From assembly GCA_033557685.1 (NCBI GenBank), contig JAWQRN010000188.1, positions 1 to 34,822 on the forward strand: a stretch of DNA of 34,822 nucleotides, written 5' to 3'. This document shows positions 10,499-18,559 of the stretch, piece after piece. A program made the translations under genes and the position numbers. How positions within the stretch are numbered: position 1 is the stretch's first letter; each line of letters opens with the position of its first letter. The notes under the pieces were generated by a model. It was not told where the DNA came from and ran no database searches. It saw nothing but the letters and a program-made list of their open reading frames with translations. The DNA comes from Sperchopsis tessellata (Eukaryota > Arthropoda > Insecta > Coleoptera > Hydrophilidae).

Positions 10499-13400
10499 TA
10501 TTGTTTTAAAAGGATGTTTATGCATTTAAGAGTACATTTGATTATATTTATTTTTGTTTCACTAACCTATAGATACGTATATATAATTGTATGATTTTCT
10601 TGTTTTACTTAATTTCATTAATCATGCAGGCAACAAAAGTATAAATTTATTCATTACATTATTGTTTTGATTTATCTAGCTAAATAGAATCAAAATATAA
10701 CTTACAAACGTGATCATAATACATACATCAGAAATAATAGCCAAAATGAAATCTGACAGAAATGCTACTAAAAATAGGACTGACGATTATAAATAAGTTG
10801 GTTTTGATAAAATCAATTTATAAATAATAACATGGTATTTAATAGAAAATCAAACAAATTTGTATGATATTCTTTTCTTCTTTTTGATATTTTCATTTCC
10901 ACAGCATGAGTGTAAAGAGTGTTTCCCTATAGTAGCTTTCTGGCTGATTTTTATTTTGGCTATAATTTCTTAACTATTAAAATAAATCTACAATACATTC
11001 TTACTGTTTAAAAGATGAATAAATTAATACAAGTTTCAATTCAGTGCGTTTTGTCCACCGTAGCAGGGGACATTGTCAAGACCTCTCGCTCTGAAAAGTG
11101 CTAGATGTACGTGCAGACCAGCTCTAAAAAGTGCTAATAATAGAATAACATGTAGCTAAGTCAAGAAATAAATGGATTTTTGAGGTTTACCAACTTATAT
11201 ATATAGCGTGGTCGGGCACCAATAGGAAACCTCCTTAATGCAGTGCGTAGACTTCTTAGCGATTTGCTCAGCAACGCTATCCTATTGGCCGACAGGATCT
11301 CGGCGGGGCGTAACCCTTGCGGTACTAGGTATTCTCGATAGAATAGTTTTCCAAGAGGAAGCGAGAGGCATCCCATTATCAAGATTCATATTTTCCGGAT
11401 GCTTATATATTTCAATGGACACTCTTATAATTCTAGGAAAGTAGTTAGAAGATTTGGCGAGAATTTGTATGTCCTTGAAGAGAATATTATGTCCTGTTTC
11501 TAATTTATGCTCTGCTAATAGATATAGAAACCTGTTTGAGACGAGCTTGCCTTTCGTTTTTTCGTCTCAGGTTTCTATATCTCCATTAGCAGAACATAAA
11601 TTAGAAACAGGCCATGAAATTCTCTTCAAGGACATACAAATTGTCGCCTAACCTTCTAACTACTTTCCTAGAATTTTATGCAAGTCCATTGAAATATATA
11701 AGCATCCGGAAAATATGAATCGCGATAATGGGATGCCTCTCGCTTCCTTCTGGAAAACTATTCTATCGAAAATACATAGTTCCGCAAGGGTTATGCCCCG
11801 CCGAGATCCTGTCGGCCAATAGGATAGCGTCGCTGAGCGAATCGCTAAGAAGTCTACGCACTGCATTAAGAAGGATTGCTAAGCAATGTAAAACACACAA
11901 AACATTTCTGCAAATGTCAAAACAGATTAGTGCTAGTCAAGTAATATTTTTTTTTTTTGGCTAGCACTTGTGAGAACTACATGTTATTATATTATTAGCA
12001 CTTTTTAAAGAAAAAACAAAAGCCAACACAGGGTTATCTCCCAGAAAACCTGAAGATAATACCAGTTTCATTATAATCTGTCCATTAATTATTGAGTAGT
12101 TTTATATTTAAATTACATTGAAACCCATATACCAAATTAAGGAATCCAAAGCTCTTGTATTAAAGTGTAAATGTGTTTCAGCCAATCATGTGATTTATAT
12201 GTATACAAATAACAGAAGTTAGGAATTCAAACTACAAATTTTAACAGATGTTATTAATGTTAATGAACTGCAGATTTAATGTATAAAAACTTGTAAAATA
12301 AAATTTTAACAAGAATCACTATCTGATCCAAAGGTAGAAGGGCTTTTTAGTTCTCCCCGTTTGATCTTTTGGTGCAGATAGCTCAAAAATATGAGTCTAA
12401 ATCACTGCCAAATTTCTGTTATTGCATTTCGATTTTTTTTTATATTTACCTTATTCATACAAGTTGTTTGTATTTTATTCTTGTTTCCACCGTCATACTG
12501 GTGTCTACCTATCCATAACCTTTTGATTTCTCTATATTCTTTTTTAGTTTCTTAAGTGCCCTTCCCCATGCAGTTATTTATTAAATTACAATTGAATAGT
12601 TTGTGAATCTTACTTTCTTTGTACAAATGTTATGTACTCAATTAACTAGTTCAAAATAATATTACGACTTTGTTTACATCAATTTGCATAACTTTATAAT
12701 TATTGAGGACTTGTACATCACTTCAATGAAATTGTACACTTTTTTAATTAAGAGAATTTTCTTATGAAGTTTAAATAATTGCTTAAAACCTAAATTTCTC
12801 GTGAAAATAACAGAACTTTATGATCTGTAACAGCTGAGATATAAATTAACAAAGTAGTAAAATTCACATGTCAGCACATCACACACAAGAAGGGATAAAA
12901 GAAATATTGCAGATACACAAAAATCAGTTGAAAGTTTGTTTTGTACATTGTAAAATTAATGAACGAACAGGGCACTATTGTTGTGAGTACACTTAATGTA
13001 GCACCCACATAATTCACGTCAGGTATAAAATTAAGCAATTCGGAATCTACTTTAGGCAAATTATCTGATCGGGCTTTTGAAAATCCACGATCCATAGTAT
13101 GGTAAAATAATTAGCATGGTGTAAATAAAATCTAACATTAAATCCTTCGTAAACTAACTCTTCTCGATATTTGAGTCACAAATCGAAACTTTGGTAATTG
13201 TCGGACAAGGGGTTTGAAGATAAAATGACTCTTTTACGGTAATATATGAACAGGATGAACATTAAGCCCTACATGTAATCGCCCGCCAGCCATCGATGTA
13301 TGTATAAAAGTGAACAGAATTTAACGGCATTCACTGCCGCTTTAACACAAGCACATTCTCTATGCCAACAATAGCTTGATGTCAAGATTTCAAGAACACT

Positions 13401-15878
13401 TAAAACTTTATATTTAAGTTATGTTATCATGTAAATACGTCAAAAAACATGTTCAAAATAAATACAGGTTTAAAAGATAGGGCAATCATCCGTCATTCTG
13501 TGCATTTTCATTTATCCACATGTATTACATGTCTCTTCAGACATTTAGTGTCGGTAAACAATCCTGCATTCTGTTTGGCACATAATAACACGTGCTTTAC
13601 AGGCTAACACATCATTTGAGAGATTTGTTTTATAAAAACATGTTCAATTATAAATATTATCATGCTTGAAAATATCAGTAATAGTTATATATTTCAGATT
13701 ATAATAACATCAAATTCTATAATAATCTGTTATTCTCTAAATCTGGAGGCATTGCGCACTATTTTTCATCCATTAATATCTAGTATTATATCTTCGAATA
13801 TTGATGTAATTCATTCCCTGATATTATGTATAGCTATTTTAAACAAAATAAAAATTATATAATGGTATGGGAACCAGATTAATAACCAGAGCTAGTTAAT
13901 TTACTTATTTTAAAAAATGTGCACTTCCATTAGGGTTTTTATGTTTATTAGAACTTAAAGTTTATAATTTAATAGCCTTCTATACATTTTAAATATTAAT
14001 GTCATTTTGTCTTCTTCATACAATGGAGTTCGCTACATAAATTTAATGCTAATTAAAACATCTGCCTGTGCGCTTGCTGCTCAGGTAGACTTCTGGTTAG
14101 AAACACTTGACACAGAATAAAGGTAAAGAAACTATCAACATTTGTATCACTTTAAGATTTTCTGATTTTCATTTTTTTTTAATCTGTCTAAAAATATTGT
14201 AGTGGTTTTATTTATCTATTGTTTGCAGCTTTTCAAGTAGTATACATATGGAGTTTTGAGTCAAAAACTTTTTTTAAACCACCATATCAACAAGTAACAT
14301 ATTTTCCCTTTCTATTCTTATTTCACCTTCATGTAGATAAGTTACTGCACTTGCTGTACTAACGGCTTCTTGAACTATGTACTTTTATTTGCTAATTTAT
14401 GGATTAGTGCTATTGGTACTTCTGATGTAAAAGTTATGATATATTTTTAATTACTTCTTTCCTAATCCCATCAGAGCCTAATGTGTTGTTACTTTAAAGT
14501 ATTTTTTTGCCTTATTCACATGTACGTTCCTAGAAATAAAATTAATTTGTTGCATTTGTGTGTGATGTCCAACATCAGTGTAATAGTTATTAATGATATG
14601 AATTGTTTCTGGGTGGAGGAAATACCACTCAAATAGATAATAGCCGTGAAAGTCTATTAGTTATTATTTATATGGGCAAACTATCTGTGTTCTAACAATC
14701 CCTAGGCGAATTTCCTTTTTTCTAGATGCTTTTTTTTAATTGTTTAGTTTGCGACGGCTGCCTGGGAATTTTGCCGCATCCAGTGTTCCACCTGGAATTT
14801 GGTTCTTTTACGTGCACGTGGTCTTCATTCACCTACAATACACGGGATCCACCATTTTCCATTGTCTTCCAACATCCACTCTGATGAAACCTGAGGAAAG
14901 AACATTCCAATACAAAGCTAAATTGAAGTTATATCTGATATCAGTCGCATTCTACAACTTTAAGGAGTTTGTAGAGACCAGTATACCACCACCCTAGATG
15001 TCATGATTATTCGTTCTTGATAAGCATAAGCAAATATTTCAAGTTACAATATATTTTTTTCAATAATTTTATGTTGAAGTACTTAAATTTGTGAAATATT
15101 GTATTGAGGTACATAAACTCTATTTTCGATAATTAGTTTGAAAAAAAAATTTATGAACGCTATTTGGACCGACCACTAACACTAACCTAACAGGTTCATA
15201 TGTTGTTCTTCATAGCACAATTTCTATAATTTATAGCCACACAACACATACTTACCCATTACAGATCAATATATAAAATTATAATAAATGATGTGTTAAA
15301 CATATATTTTTTAGAATGGTAACTATTAAAAACATATATAACTAGAAAATGCATACCTTGAGAATTCGAAGTTTGGAGCTAATCCTAGATTTCTTGTATC
15401 CAAACCGCTCAATTTCCCAAGCATCTTGGCTGCAGTACGAATGACAAAGTTTGATAAGAGCTTTTTCCCAGCGCTCATTGGATACTGACTTCCTTGCTTT
15501 TCTTAATAACTTTATGTGCAACTCAACCAGTTCTTGGGGTACTGAAACAAGAACCAATAATCATGAAATGAGGCAAATGCAATAATAATAATAACTTTGA
15601 AATATACAGATTTCAATACTTAAAATTATTACACATAATGTATAAACACAGCTCAGGATAAAACAATTTTAACAGAAAAGAGTAAACAAGTAGAACTGAT
15701 AGCGACTCCATTATTGCAAGCAATTCTAATTACCTTCTTGAGTGTTCTCCAACATTTCTTGGAGATCCATAAAATCTATGCTGCTTAACCCACATGTTAC
15801 ACCAAATTTTTCTAAAAATGCACAGATCACAGCAAAGTTTGGATCGCTTTCGCAAGTAGCTTCATTGTCGGACGCCAT
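1477..15878 (-). CDS. Remodeling and spacing factor 1, 5' part of the gene
   Basis: RSF1 is the large partner of the ISWI ATPase (SNF2H) in the RSF complex, which spaces nucleosomes in the nucleus. Five coding exons join in phase: 15878-15734, 15541-15357, 6959-6763, 6600-5041 and 2282-1477. They give 964 residues plus one base. Residues 1-110 match the RSF1 N-terminus (PNFAVICAFLEKFG, then ELVELHIKLLRKARKSVS and RWEKALIKLC). Residues 111-175 hold the WHIM-like segment (GKDKLGHSYWYQ, VRVYKEDVDEETW). Residues about 176-695 are polar and rich in Lys and Glu, with a long KEIE-repeat coiled coil. Residues 696-964 are acidic and Ser-rich. The start codon context is good (A at -3, G at +4). The C-terminal PHD finger is not in the window, so the gene is partial at its 3' end. 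The assignment is strong for the N-terminus. The later part is low-complexity and supports it only by position. Confidence 0.88.
2283..5040. other. RSF1 intron 4
   Basis: This is 2758 bp of AT-rich intron. The only recognisable content is a piggyBac transposase remnant at 4019-4350 on the plus strand. Short open frames at 2985-3388 on both strands show no known motif and no codon bias. I see no further exon, and the flanking exon phases agree without one. Confidence 0.6.
4019..4350 (+). mobile_element. Degenerate piggyBac transposase remnant
   Basis: Three hallmarks of the C-terminal part of piggyBac-family DDE transposases appear in order. They are a WKDNR-type block (4035-4049), then DYNKYMNGVDKFDQLN (4112-4159), then NWWHRI (about 4187-4207) before a T-run. 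After the T-run, the frame changes and RRNVIESLVVKQF follows. Two or more frame changes and stop codons (TAG at 4088 in the reading that holds DYNKYM) make it dead. No N-terminal half was found upstream, and the terminal repeats are not clear. Confidence 0.7.
5041..6600 (-). CDS. RSF1 coding exon 4 (KEIE-repeat coiled coil)
   Basis: This large exon opens DRDGLVSLISQLSSGDS, continuing the conserved region, and then becomes acidic and Ser-rich. Two in-frame repeat tracts follow. One has hexads of the KEIEKQ type (about 5830-6060). The other has octads of the KLKEIEAM type (about 5680-5800). Both predict a long charged coiled coil or single alpha-helix. The end is Pro/Met-rich (PLPPPMPDMSRIPLN, then NNYKRPRMEMD). 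The donor is GTAAAT. The long open frames on the opposite strand across the repeats are shadows of this codon bias. Confidence 0.85.
6763..6959 (-). CDS. RSF1 coding exon 3
   Basis: The acceptor is GTTTTTAG and the donor GTAAGT. The exon encodes LLLEMQFDFNPKFKTDIN, then ELRSRPLGKDKLGHSYWYQ and the EDVDEETWALVAK end, which is the WHIM-type block of RSF1. It ends two bases into a Lys codon completed by exon 4 across a 162-bp intron. Confidence 0.9.
7635..7935. repeat. Two diverged direct copies of an AT-rich unit
   Basis: About 7635-7755 and 7815-7935 share an ordered set of words. These are AATCTTTACATA/ACATTCTTTATATA, TTGTATAAAATTTTCC/TTCTATAAAGTTTTCT, AAGTCAAAAGA, and GCGAATTAGCCACTTTATAT/GCACATTAGCTGTTTTATAT. 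The spacing is about 175 bp and identity roughly three quarters. The second copy is followed by a hairpin (about 7928-7957). It looks like an old tandem duplication or two copies of one MITE. Confidence 0.5.
8990..9155. other. Unexplained GC-richer block ending in an 18-bp palindrome
   Basis: This block is clearly richer in G and C than the surrounding intron. It ends in the perfect palindrome ATGGCTACCGGTAGCCAT (9138-9155). A 62-codon minus-strand frame covers it but shows no family motif. It may be part of an unidentified mobile element. Confidence 0.3.
9196..9620. mobile_element. Possible pogo/Tigger-type MITE
   Basis: The left end reads CAGTAATCTGTCGATTTAAC after TATA, followed by AGGGG and GTCCGTTAAACTCAAG. 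The right end reads AAGTCCATTAAACC, then GTTCGTTAAATAGAAGGTTA. Reversed, the right end (CCTTCTATTTAAC) resembles the left end. CGATTTAAC and GTCCGTTAAA motifs with TA-flanked CAGT ends are typical of Tigger-like elements. No transposase lies inside, so this would be a non-autonomous copy. The exact right boundary is uncertain. Confidence 0.4.
10212..10494. repeat. Inverted-repeat block between TA microsatellites
   Basis: A 172-bp unit (10241-10412) is bounded by 39-bp arms, 10241-10279 and 10374-10412, which match at 37 of 39 positions. It lies between an (AT)n run (10212-10240) and an (AC)n/(AT)n run (about 10441-10494). Inside are two small hairpins: TTCGTTCT/AAGAACGA, and GGCCGA/TCGGCC with a 6-base loop. 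The inner part of the minus strand resembles a hammerhead ribozyme core (see findings). It is a fold-back or MITE-like unit of unknown family. Confidence 0.6.
11044..11175 (-). mobile_element. Penelope-like element 3' tail (left copy)
   Basis: On the minus strand this segment matches parts of the tail at 27.68-27.86 kb. Shared words include TCTTGACTTAGCTACATG, CTATTATTAGCACTTTTTAG, ATCTAGCACTTTTCAGAGC and GGTCTTGACAATGTCCCCTG. It lies outside the left arm of the PLE palindrome and reads away from it, as a 3' tail should. Confidence 0.6.
11230..11544 (-). mobile_element. PLE C-terminal coding fragment, left palindrome arm
   Basis: On the minus strand the arm encodes an open stretch with LAEHKLETGHNILF, SNYFPRIIRVSIEIYKHPEN and GMPLASSWKTILS. 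This pattern (AEH...GH, then EI-KHP-N-N, then a W near the end) is what I know from the C-terminal part of GIY-YIG-bearing Penelope-like reverse transcriptases in arthropods. Everything upstream, including the reverse transcriptase itself, is missing. This arm has no stop codon in that block. It pairs with 11562-11874 as an inverted repeat at roughly 92% identity. Confidence 0.6.
11562..11874 (+). mobile_element. PLE C-terminal coding fragment, right palindrome arm
   Basis: The plus strand repeats the same coding block (LAEHKLETGHEILFKDIQIV, then IEIYKHPENMNRDNG and an aromatic end), but with a stop codon after the first part (TAA at 11648-11650) and small changes. It is separated from the left arm by a loop of about 17 bases (11545-11561). 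The 3' tail (11872-12062) follows directly, so the two halves are joined at their 5'-truncated ends. Confidence 0.6.
11872..12062 (+). mobile_element. PLE 3' tail (right copy)
   Basis: It shares the order AGGATTGCTAAGCAATGTAA, ACACACAAAACATTTCTGC, TTAGTGCTAGTCAAG, a T-run, GCTAGCACTTGTGAGAACTAC, TTAGCACTTTTTA and a final AAAACCTGAAGATA with the copy at 27611-27912. Compared with that copy it lacks the middle repeats and the segment with CCGAAACATCGGC. Both copies stop matching right after CCTGAAGATA, which marks a shared end. Confidence 0.65.
12961..13095 (-). pseudogene. Transposon-like N-terminal peptide, family unknown
   Basis: An ATG opens MDRGFSKARSDNLPKVDSEL and goes on to FIPDVNYVGAT. 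The compact Ala-Arg-x-x-Asn-Leu-Pro-x-Val-Asp pattern looks like the start of a protein that recurs in arthropod genomes and is probably transposon-derived, but I cannot name the family. The frame continues to 12871 with a hydrophobic sequence that looks random. There is no sign of splicing to anything nearby. It is best read as a relic. Confidence 0.3.
14746..14880 (-). mobile_element. SINE body fragment
   Basis: Words in common with the SINE at 17399-17598, in the same order, are CCTGGGAATTT, GCAT-CAGT-TTCCA-CTG, CACCTACAATAC and CCACCATTTT-CAT. The tRNA-like head is not seen here. A long inserted segment (GAATTTGGTTCTTTTACGTG and onward) is absent from the other copy. The open frame across it (14740-14997) is incidental. 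Confidence 0.55.
15357..15541 (-). CDS. RSF1 coding exon 2
   Basis: The exon follows an acceptor ending GTTTCAG and ends at donor GTATGC. It encodes the most conserved RSF1 stretch, with PQELVELHIKLLRKARK, RWEKALIKLC and a final KLRILK. It ends in phase 0 and joins exon 3 (LLLEMQFDFNPKF) without a gap in the family alignment, so no exon appears to be missing from the 8.4-kb intron between them. Confidence 0.9.
15734..15878 (-). CDS. RSF1 coding exon 1
   Basis: This exon encodes residues 1-48 plus one base, beginning MASDNEAT. PNFAVICAFLEKFG is the recognisable family block. The donor is GTAATT at 15733. The exon phase fits exon 2, where the split codon gives Val. The 192-bp intron that follows holds nothing notable. 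Confidence 0.88.
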
Positions 15879-16446
15879 TTGCTGCCGCTGTGTTTGACAG
15901 CAATCGGCTACGCAGAGAAAAAAGCCCGTGGCACCAGCGTCATATCACACATACACTGTACACTCACATTATTCCTACAAATCACCAGAACAATCTTTAT
16001 ACATACCATACAAAAACCAAGTTCTAAAGTTTATTCATAATTCACAAAATTTAAGCACAATAGATACACAAACACCATAACAAATCACGCAAGCCGTTTT
16101 GTGGGCAGTTCACAAATTACCGAATGAGGGAACAAATGCCACTTGATGAAAGTATATTCTACCGCTCGCTAGGTGGCATTCAATAAAATTAAAATCAAAA
16201 ATTAAATTATAAAAGCACAGAATCATCAGAAAAATGCTGTGATAATTTACAGATATTTTTTTGTGACTCTAAATATTAAAATTCATTAATTACACTATTT
16301 TATATTTAGATAACATATTTTAGAAATTATTTTTTTTTTTCTCTAGAACATTCAAAAGTACAGGTTAAATACATAGTGTAATAAATCTGTTGTTTATACA
16401 TTTGTTTGTGTGTTTATGGTGAGATATGTTAAAAAAAACCCAAGTG
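15879..16446. promoter_or_regulatory. Divergent promoter region, RSF1 / TRAPPC2
   Basis: 568 bp separate the two start codons. The RSF1-proximal part (15870-15960) is richer in GC and CpG than its surroundings, as expected for a housekeeping promoter. No convincing TATA box is placed for either gene. On the TRAPPC2 side a T-run ending TTTCTCTAG (AG at 16345-16346) could be the acceptor of a 5'-UTR intron, which would leave about 100 bases of leader before the ATG. This is inferred from layout only. Confidence 0.5.
16166..16178 (+). promoter_or_regulatory. CTCF-like motif
   Basis: TCGCTAGGTGGCA agrees at nearly every position with the core CTCF consensus (C-C-A/G-C-T-A-G-A/G-G/T-G-G-C-A/G). 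It lies between two divergent promoters, a common place for insulator sites. A single short match in AT-rich DNA is weak evidence. Confidence 0.35.
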
Positions 16447-16860
16447 ATGTCTGGAAGTTATTACTTTGTGATAGTGGGACACGACGATAAACCCTTGTTT
16501 GAAATTGACTTTCATCCAAAAGAACCCCATAAAGATGACAGATACCTTAATCAGTTTATTGCTCACGCTGCTCTGGATTTGATTGATGATCATAAATGGA
16601 AATCTAACACCTCTTACTACAAAACTATAGACAAATTTAATGAGTTATTTGTATCAGCATTTGTGACTGCCTCATTAATAAGATTCGTCATGGTCCACGA
16701 TATGAGAAATGATGATGGAATTAAACATTTTTTCACTGATATGTACGAAATTTATATTAAGCATTCCATGAATCCATTTTATGAAGTTGATTCCCCTATA
16801 AAATCTGCAAATTTTCTGAGGAAAGCACAGTTATTTGGAAAACGATATCTAGCTGTGTAA
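16447..16860 (+). CDS. TRAPPC2: Trafficking protein particle complex subunit 2 (sedlin)
   Basis: TRAPPC2 is a small longin-fold subunit of the TRAPP tethering complexes, which act as Rab exchange factors in ER-to-Golgi traffic. The 137-residue product begins MSGSYYFVIVGHDDKPLFE, and has LNQFIAHAALDLIDDHKW, TIDKFNELFVSAFVTAS and IKHSMNPFYEVDSPI. These are the family blocks end to end, and the usual length is about 140. An in-frame ATG seven codons upstream (16426) is rejected because MSGS is the conserved start and has a purine at -3. The whole coding region is one exon, with no frameshift or stop and no target duplication or A-tail at its end, so it looks like a functional gene and not a decayed retrocopy. 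It stands head to head with RSF1. Confidence 0.95.
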   Translation: MSGSYYFVIVGHDDKPLFEIDFHPKEPHKDDRYLNQFIAHAALDLIDDHKWKSNTSYYKTIDKFNELFVSAFVTASLIRFVMVHDMRNDDGIKHFFTDMYEIYIKHSMNPFYEVDSPIKSANFLRKAQLFGKRYLAV

Positions 16861-16896
16861 TAAGATTTTAAACAAAATTGTATTCCATGTATTAAT

Positions 16897-16906
16897 AATA
16901 AATAAA
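16897..16906 (+). terminator. TRAPPC2 polyadenylation signals
   Basis: Two overlapping AATAAA hexamers (16897-16902 and 16901-16906) lie about 40 bases after the TRAPPC2 stop codon, followed by a T-rich stretch. Confidence 0.65.
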
Positions 16907-17398
16907 GTATTTATTCTGCATGATGATGTTAAAAATTGTTTTACTAATTTAATTTTAAATATAAGCATTACATTTAGTAGAATAAAATATATTAGTAAAA
17001 ATATGTTAGACATATTTTGAGTTTTTCACGTTTTACGACATGTCATCTTTTCTATATTTTATCACTAAAAATTGTGATAGCATTTAGTTCATATTTACAC
17101 AAAACAATTTCGTTATAACAGAGTCAGTCAGTTGCAAAGAATGAAGGTGAGATACCACCGGAAGATTGCTGAAAATATAAGGTATTAAGCGAGAAATGAT
17201 ACTATCAACGACCAGAAATTATGAAAACAAAAAAGTATGAAAGATTGATGTAAAAATGGAGGAGGTTTAGCAAACCATCAAGCGAGTAGGATCTTAAATG
17301 TGTTTTAGGTTAATAACGTATAGTTTTTGAAATACATAAAGGTTAAATTTAATGCTAACATTTCTGTTACTTTGGCGAAACTTAACACCATAGATAAG

Positions 17399-17598
17399 GC
17401 TACCTACCTGGGAATTTAGTAGCATGCAGTATTCCAACTGTCTCACCTACAATACCCCACCATTTTACATCCCCCGAGAAGACTATTAGTATTTTTGCTT
17501 TTCCTAAAAAATGGAAACTAATCACTTTGGTTGGGTTTGAACCAGCAACCTCTGACAAGAGTCCACTTAACTATATATAAAGCTACCGAGGTGGCTAT
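17399..17598 (-). mobile_element. tRNA-derived SINE
   Basis: On the minus strand the head reads CCACCTCGGTAGCTTTATAT, with an A-box-like TAGCTTTATATATAGTTAAG (the minus-strand reading of plus-strand 17566-17585) and a B box GGTTCAAACCC (17533-17543, plus GGGTTTGAACC). These are RNA polymerase III promoter boxes in tRNA spacing. A body without tRNA similarity follows down to about 17399 and is shared with the fragment at 14.75 kb. It does not fold as an intact tRNA, so it is a SINE and not a tRNA gene. Confidence 0.7.
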
Positions 17599-18559
17599 TA
17601 AACACTGATTTTCTAGAGCAGTTTCAAATGATGGTATTTTGTCTCATATGGGTAACTTTCCAAGATTTTGAATGGGCAAGTTTATTACATTAAAAATTGC
17701 CACGAACGCTATATTTGACAACTTCGGTATTGCCGATGCATGGCTTGAGAAAGTCTATAGTTATTTAAATTGTTATTGTAGCAGTACACAAGTATTGCTT
17801 ATTATTCTTCAGAAATGATGTGAACATTGTTGTTCAGTGATAGTATTAATAAAAACCCTATATCCCTTGGATGAATTTATAAACTTAAATTACTTTTATC
17901 TATTTTCCAAAATTCTTCTCCCTTTCATAATATTGAAAACTTACAGGACAAATAACAAGCATCAACGTATAGAAACTATTTTCACAAATGAAAATATTGT
18001 GGTCTTCGATTAATGGCAAAATAATGTTTTAAAGTTTCGAAAATATAATAATTTTGAAAAATCTCCCCGGTAAACATGATTTAATAAACATTTTTAAATA
18101 TGGGCTCTAAAAGCTAAGATGCTCTCATAATGCATTGTCGGAGACCACGACAAAAATTCATTGCAGGGTGGTCTACACAATGCCACTTCTCAAATTCAAG
18201 AAAGTTTTGCCCTCATCCTCTTATCCCAAATTGGAATGTTTAAAAATTGGTCACCTATATCAAAAATAATGTAGATATACATCTGCAGTAAAAAAATGTA
18301 CCTAGAACTAAAAAGAAACCATTCAAATACCTGTAAGTACGGTCTTTGTAGAGCTAAGATTTTGGGAGGTTTTGCTTTGCAAACTTTCGTTATTAACACT
18401 ATTTATGTATTTATAATGCAACACATTCCTTCCCCATACTCTTCTGGTAAAGATGGTAGCAAAGAAATCTATCTCTTCCACATTCAGTTTGGACTTAAGA
18501 GACATTATAACATGAATCAATATGTGATATATGCAGTAGCTAACAAAGCAATAGAACTC

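Larger units (their letters stand above)
6960..15356. other. RSF1 intron 2 (8.4 kb), transposon-rich
   Basis: The flanking exons are contiguous in the RSF1 alignment, so the whole span should be intron. Listed separately are the AT-rich duplicated unit (7635-7935), the GC-richer block with a palindrome (8990-9155), the Tigger-like MITE (9196-9620), the microsatellite-flanked inverted repeat (10212-10494), the PLE dimer (11044-12062), a transposon-like peptide (12961-13095) and a SINE fragment (14746-14880). The rest (for example 12.1-12.9 and 13.1-14.7 kb) is AT-rich with nothing recognisable. Confidence 0.65.

Noticed and set aside
11238..11964. Several 65-78 codon frames on both strands of the PLE palindrome
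   Set aside because: They are antisense or shifted readings of the inverted arms. Their repeated occurrence comes from the palindrome, not from a real small gene.
14740..14997. 85-codon plus-strand open frame as a gene
   Set aside because: It overlaps a SINE fragment lying on the other strand and shows no protein motif.
17530..17598. A tRNA gene
   Set aside because: The A and B boxes are present, but no complete cloverleaf can be drawn and a SINE body follows. The B box alone is not enough.
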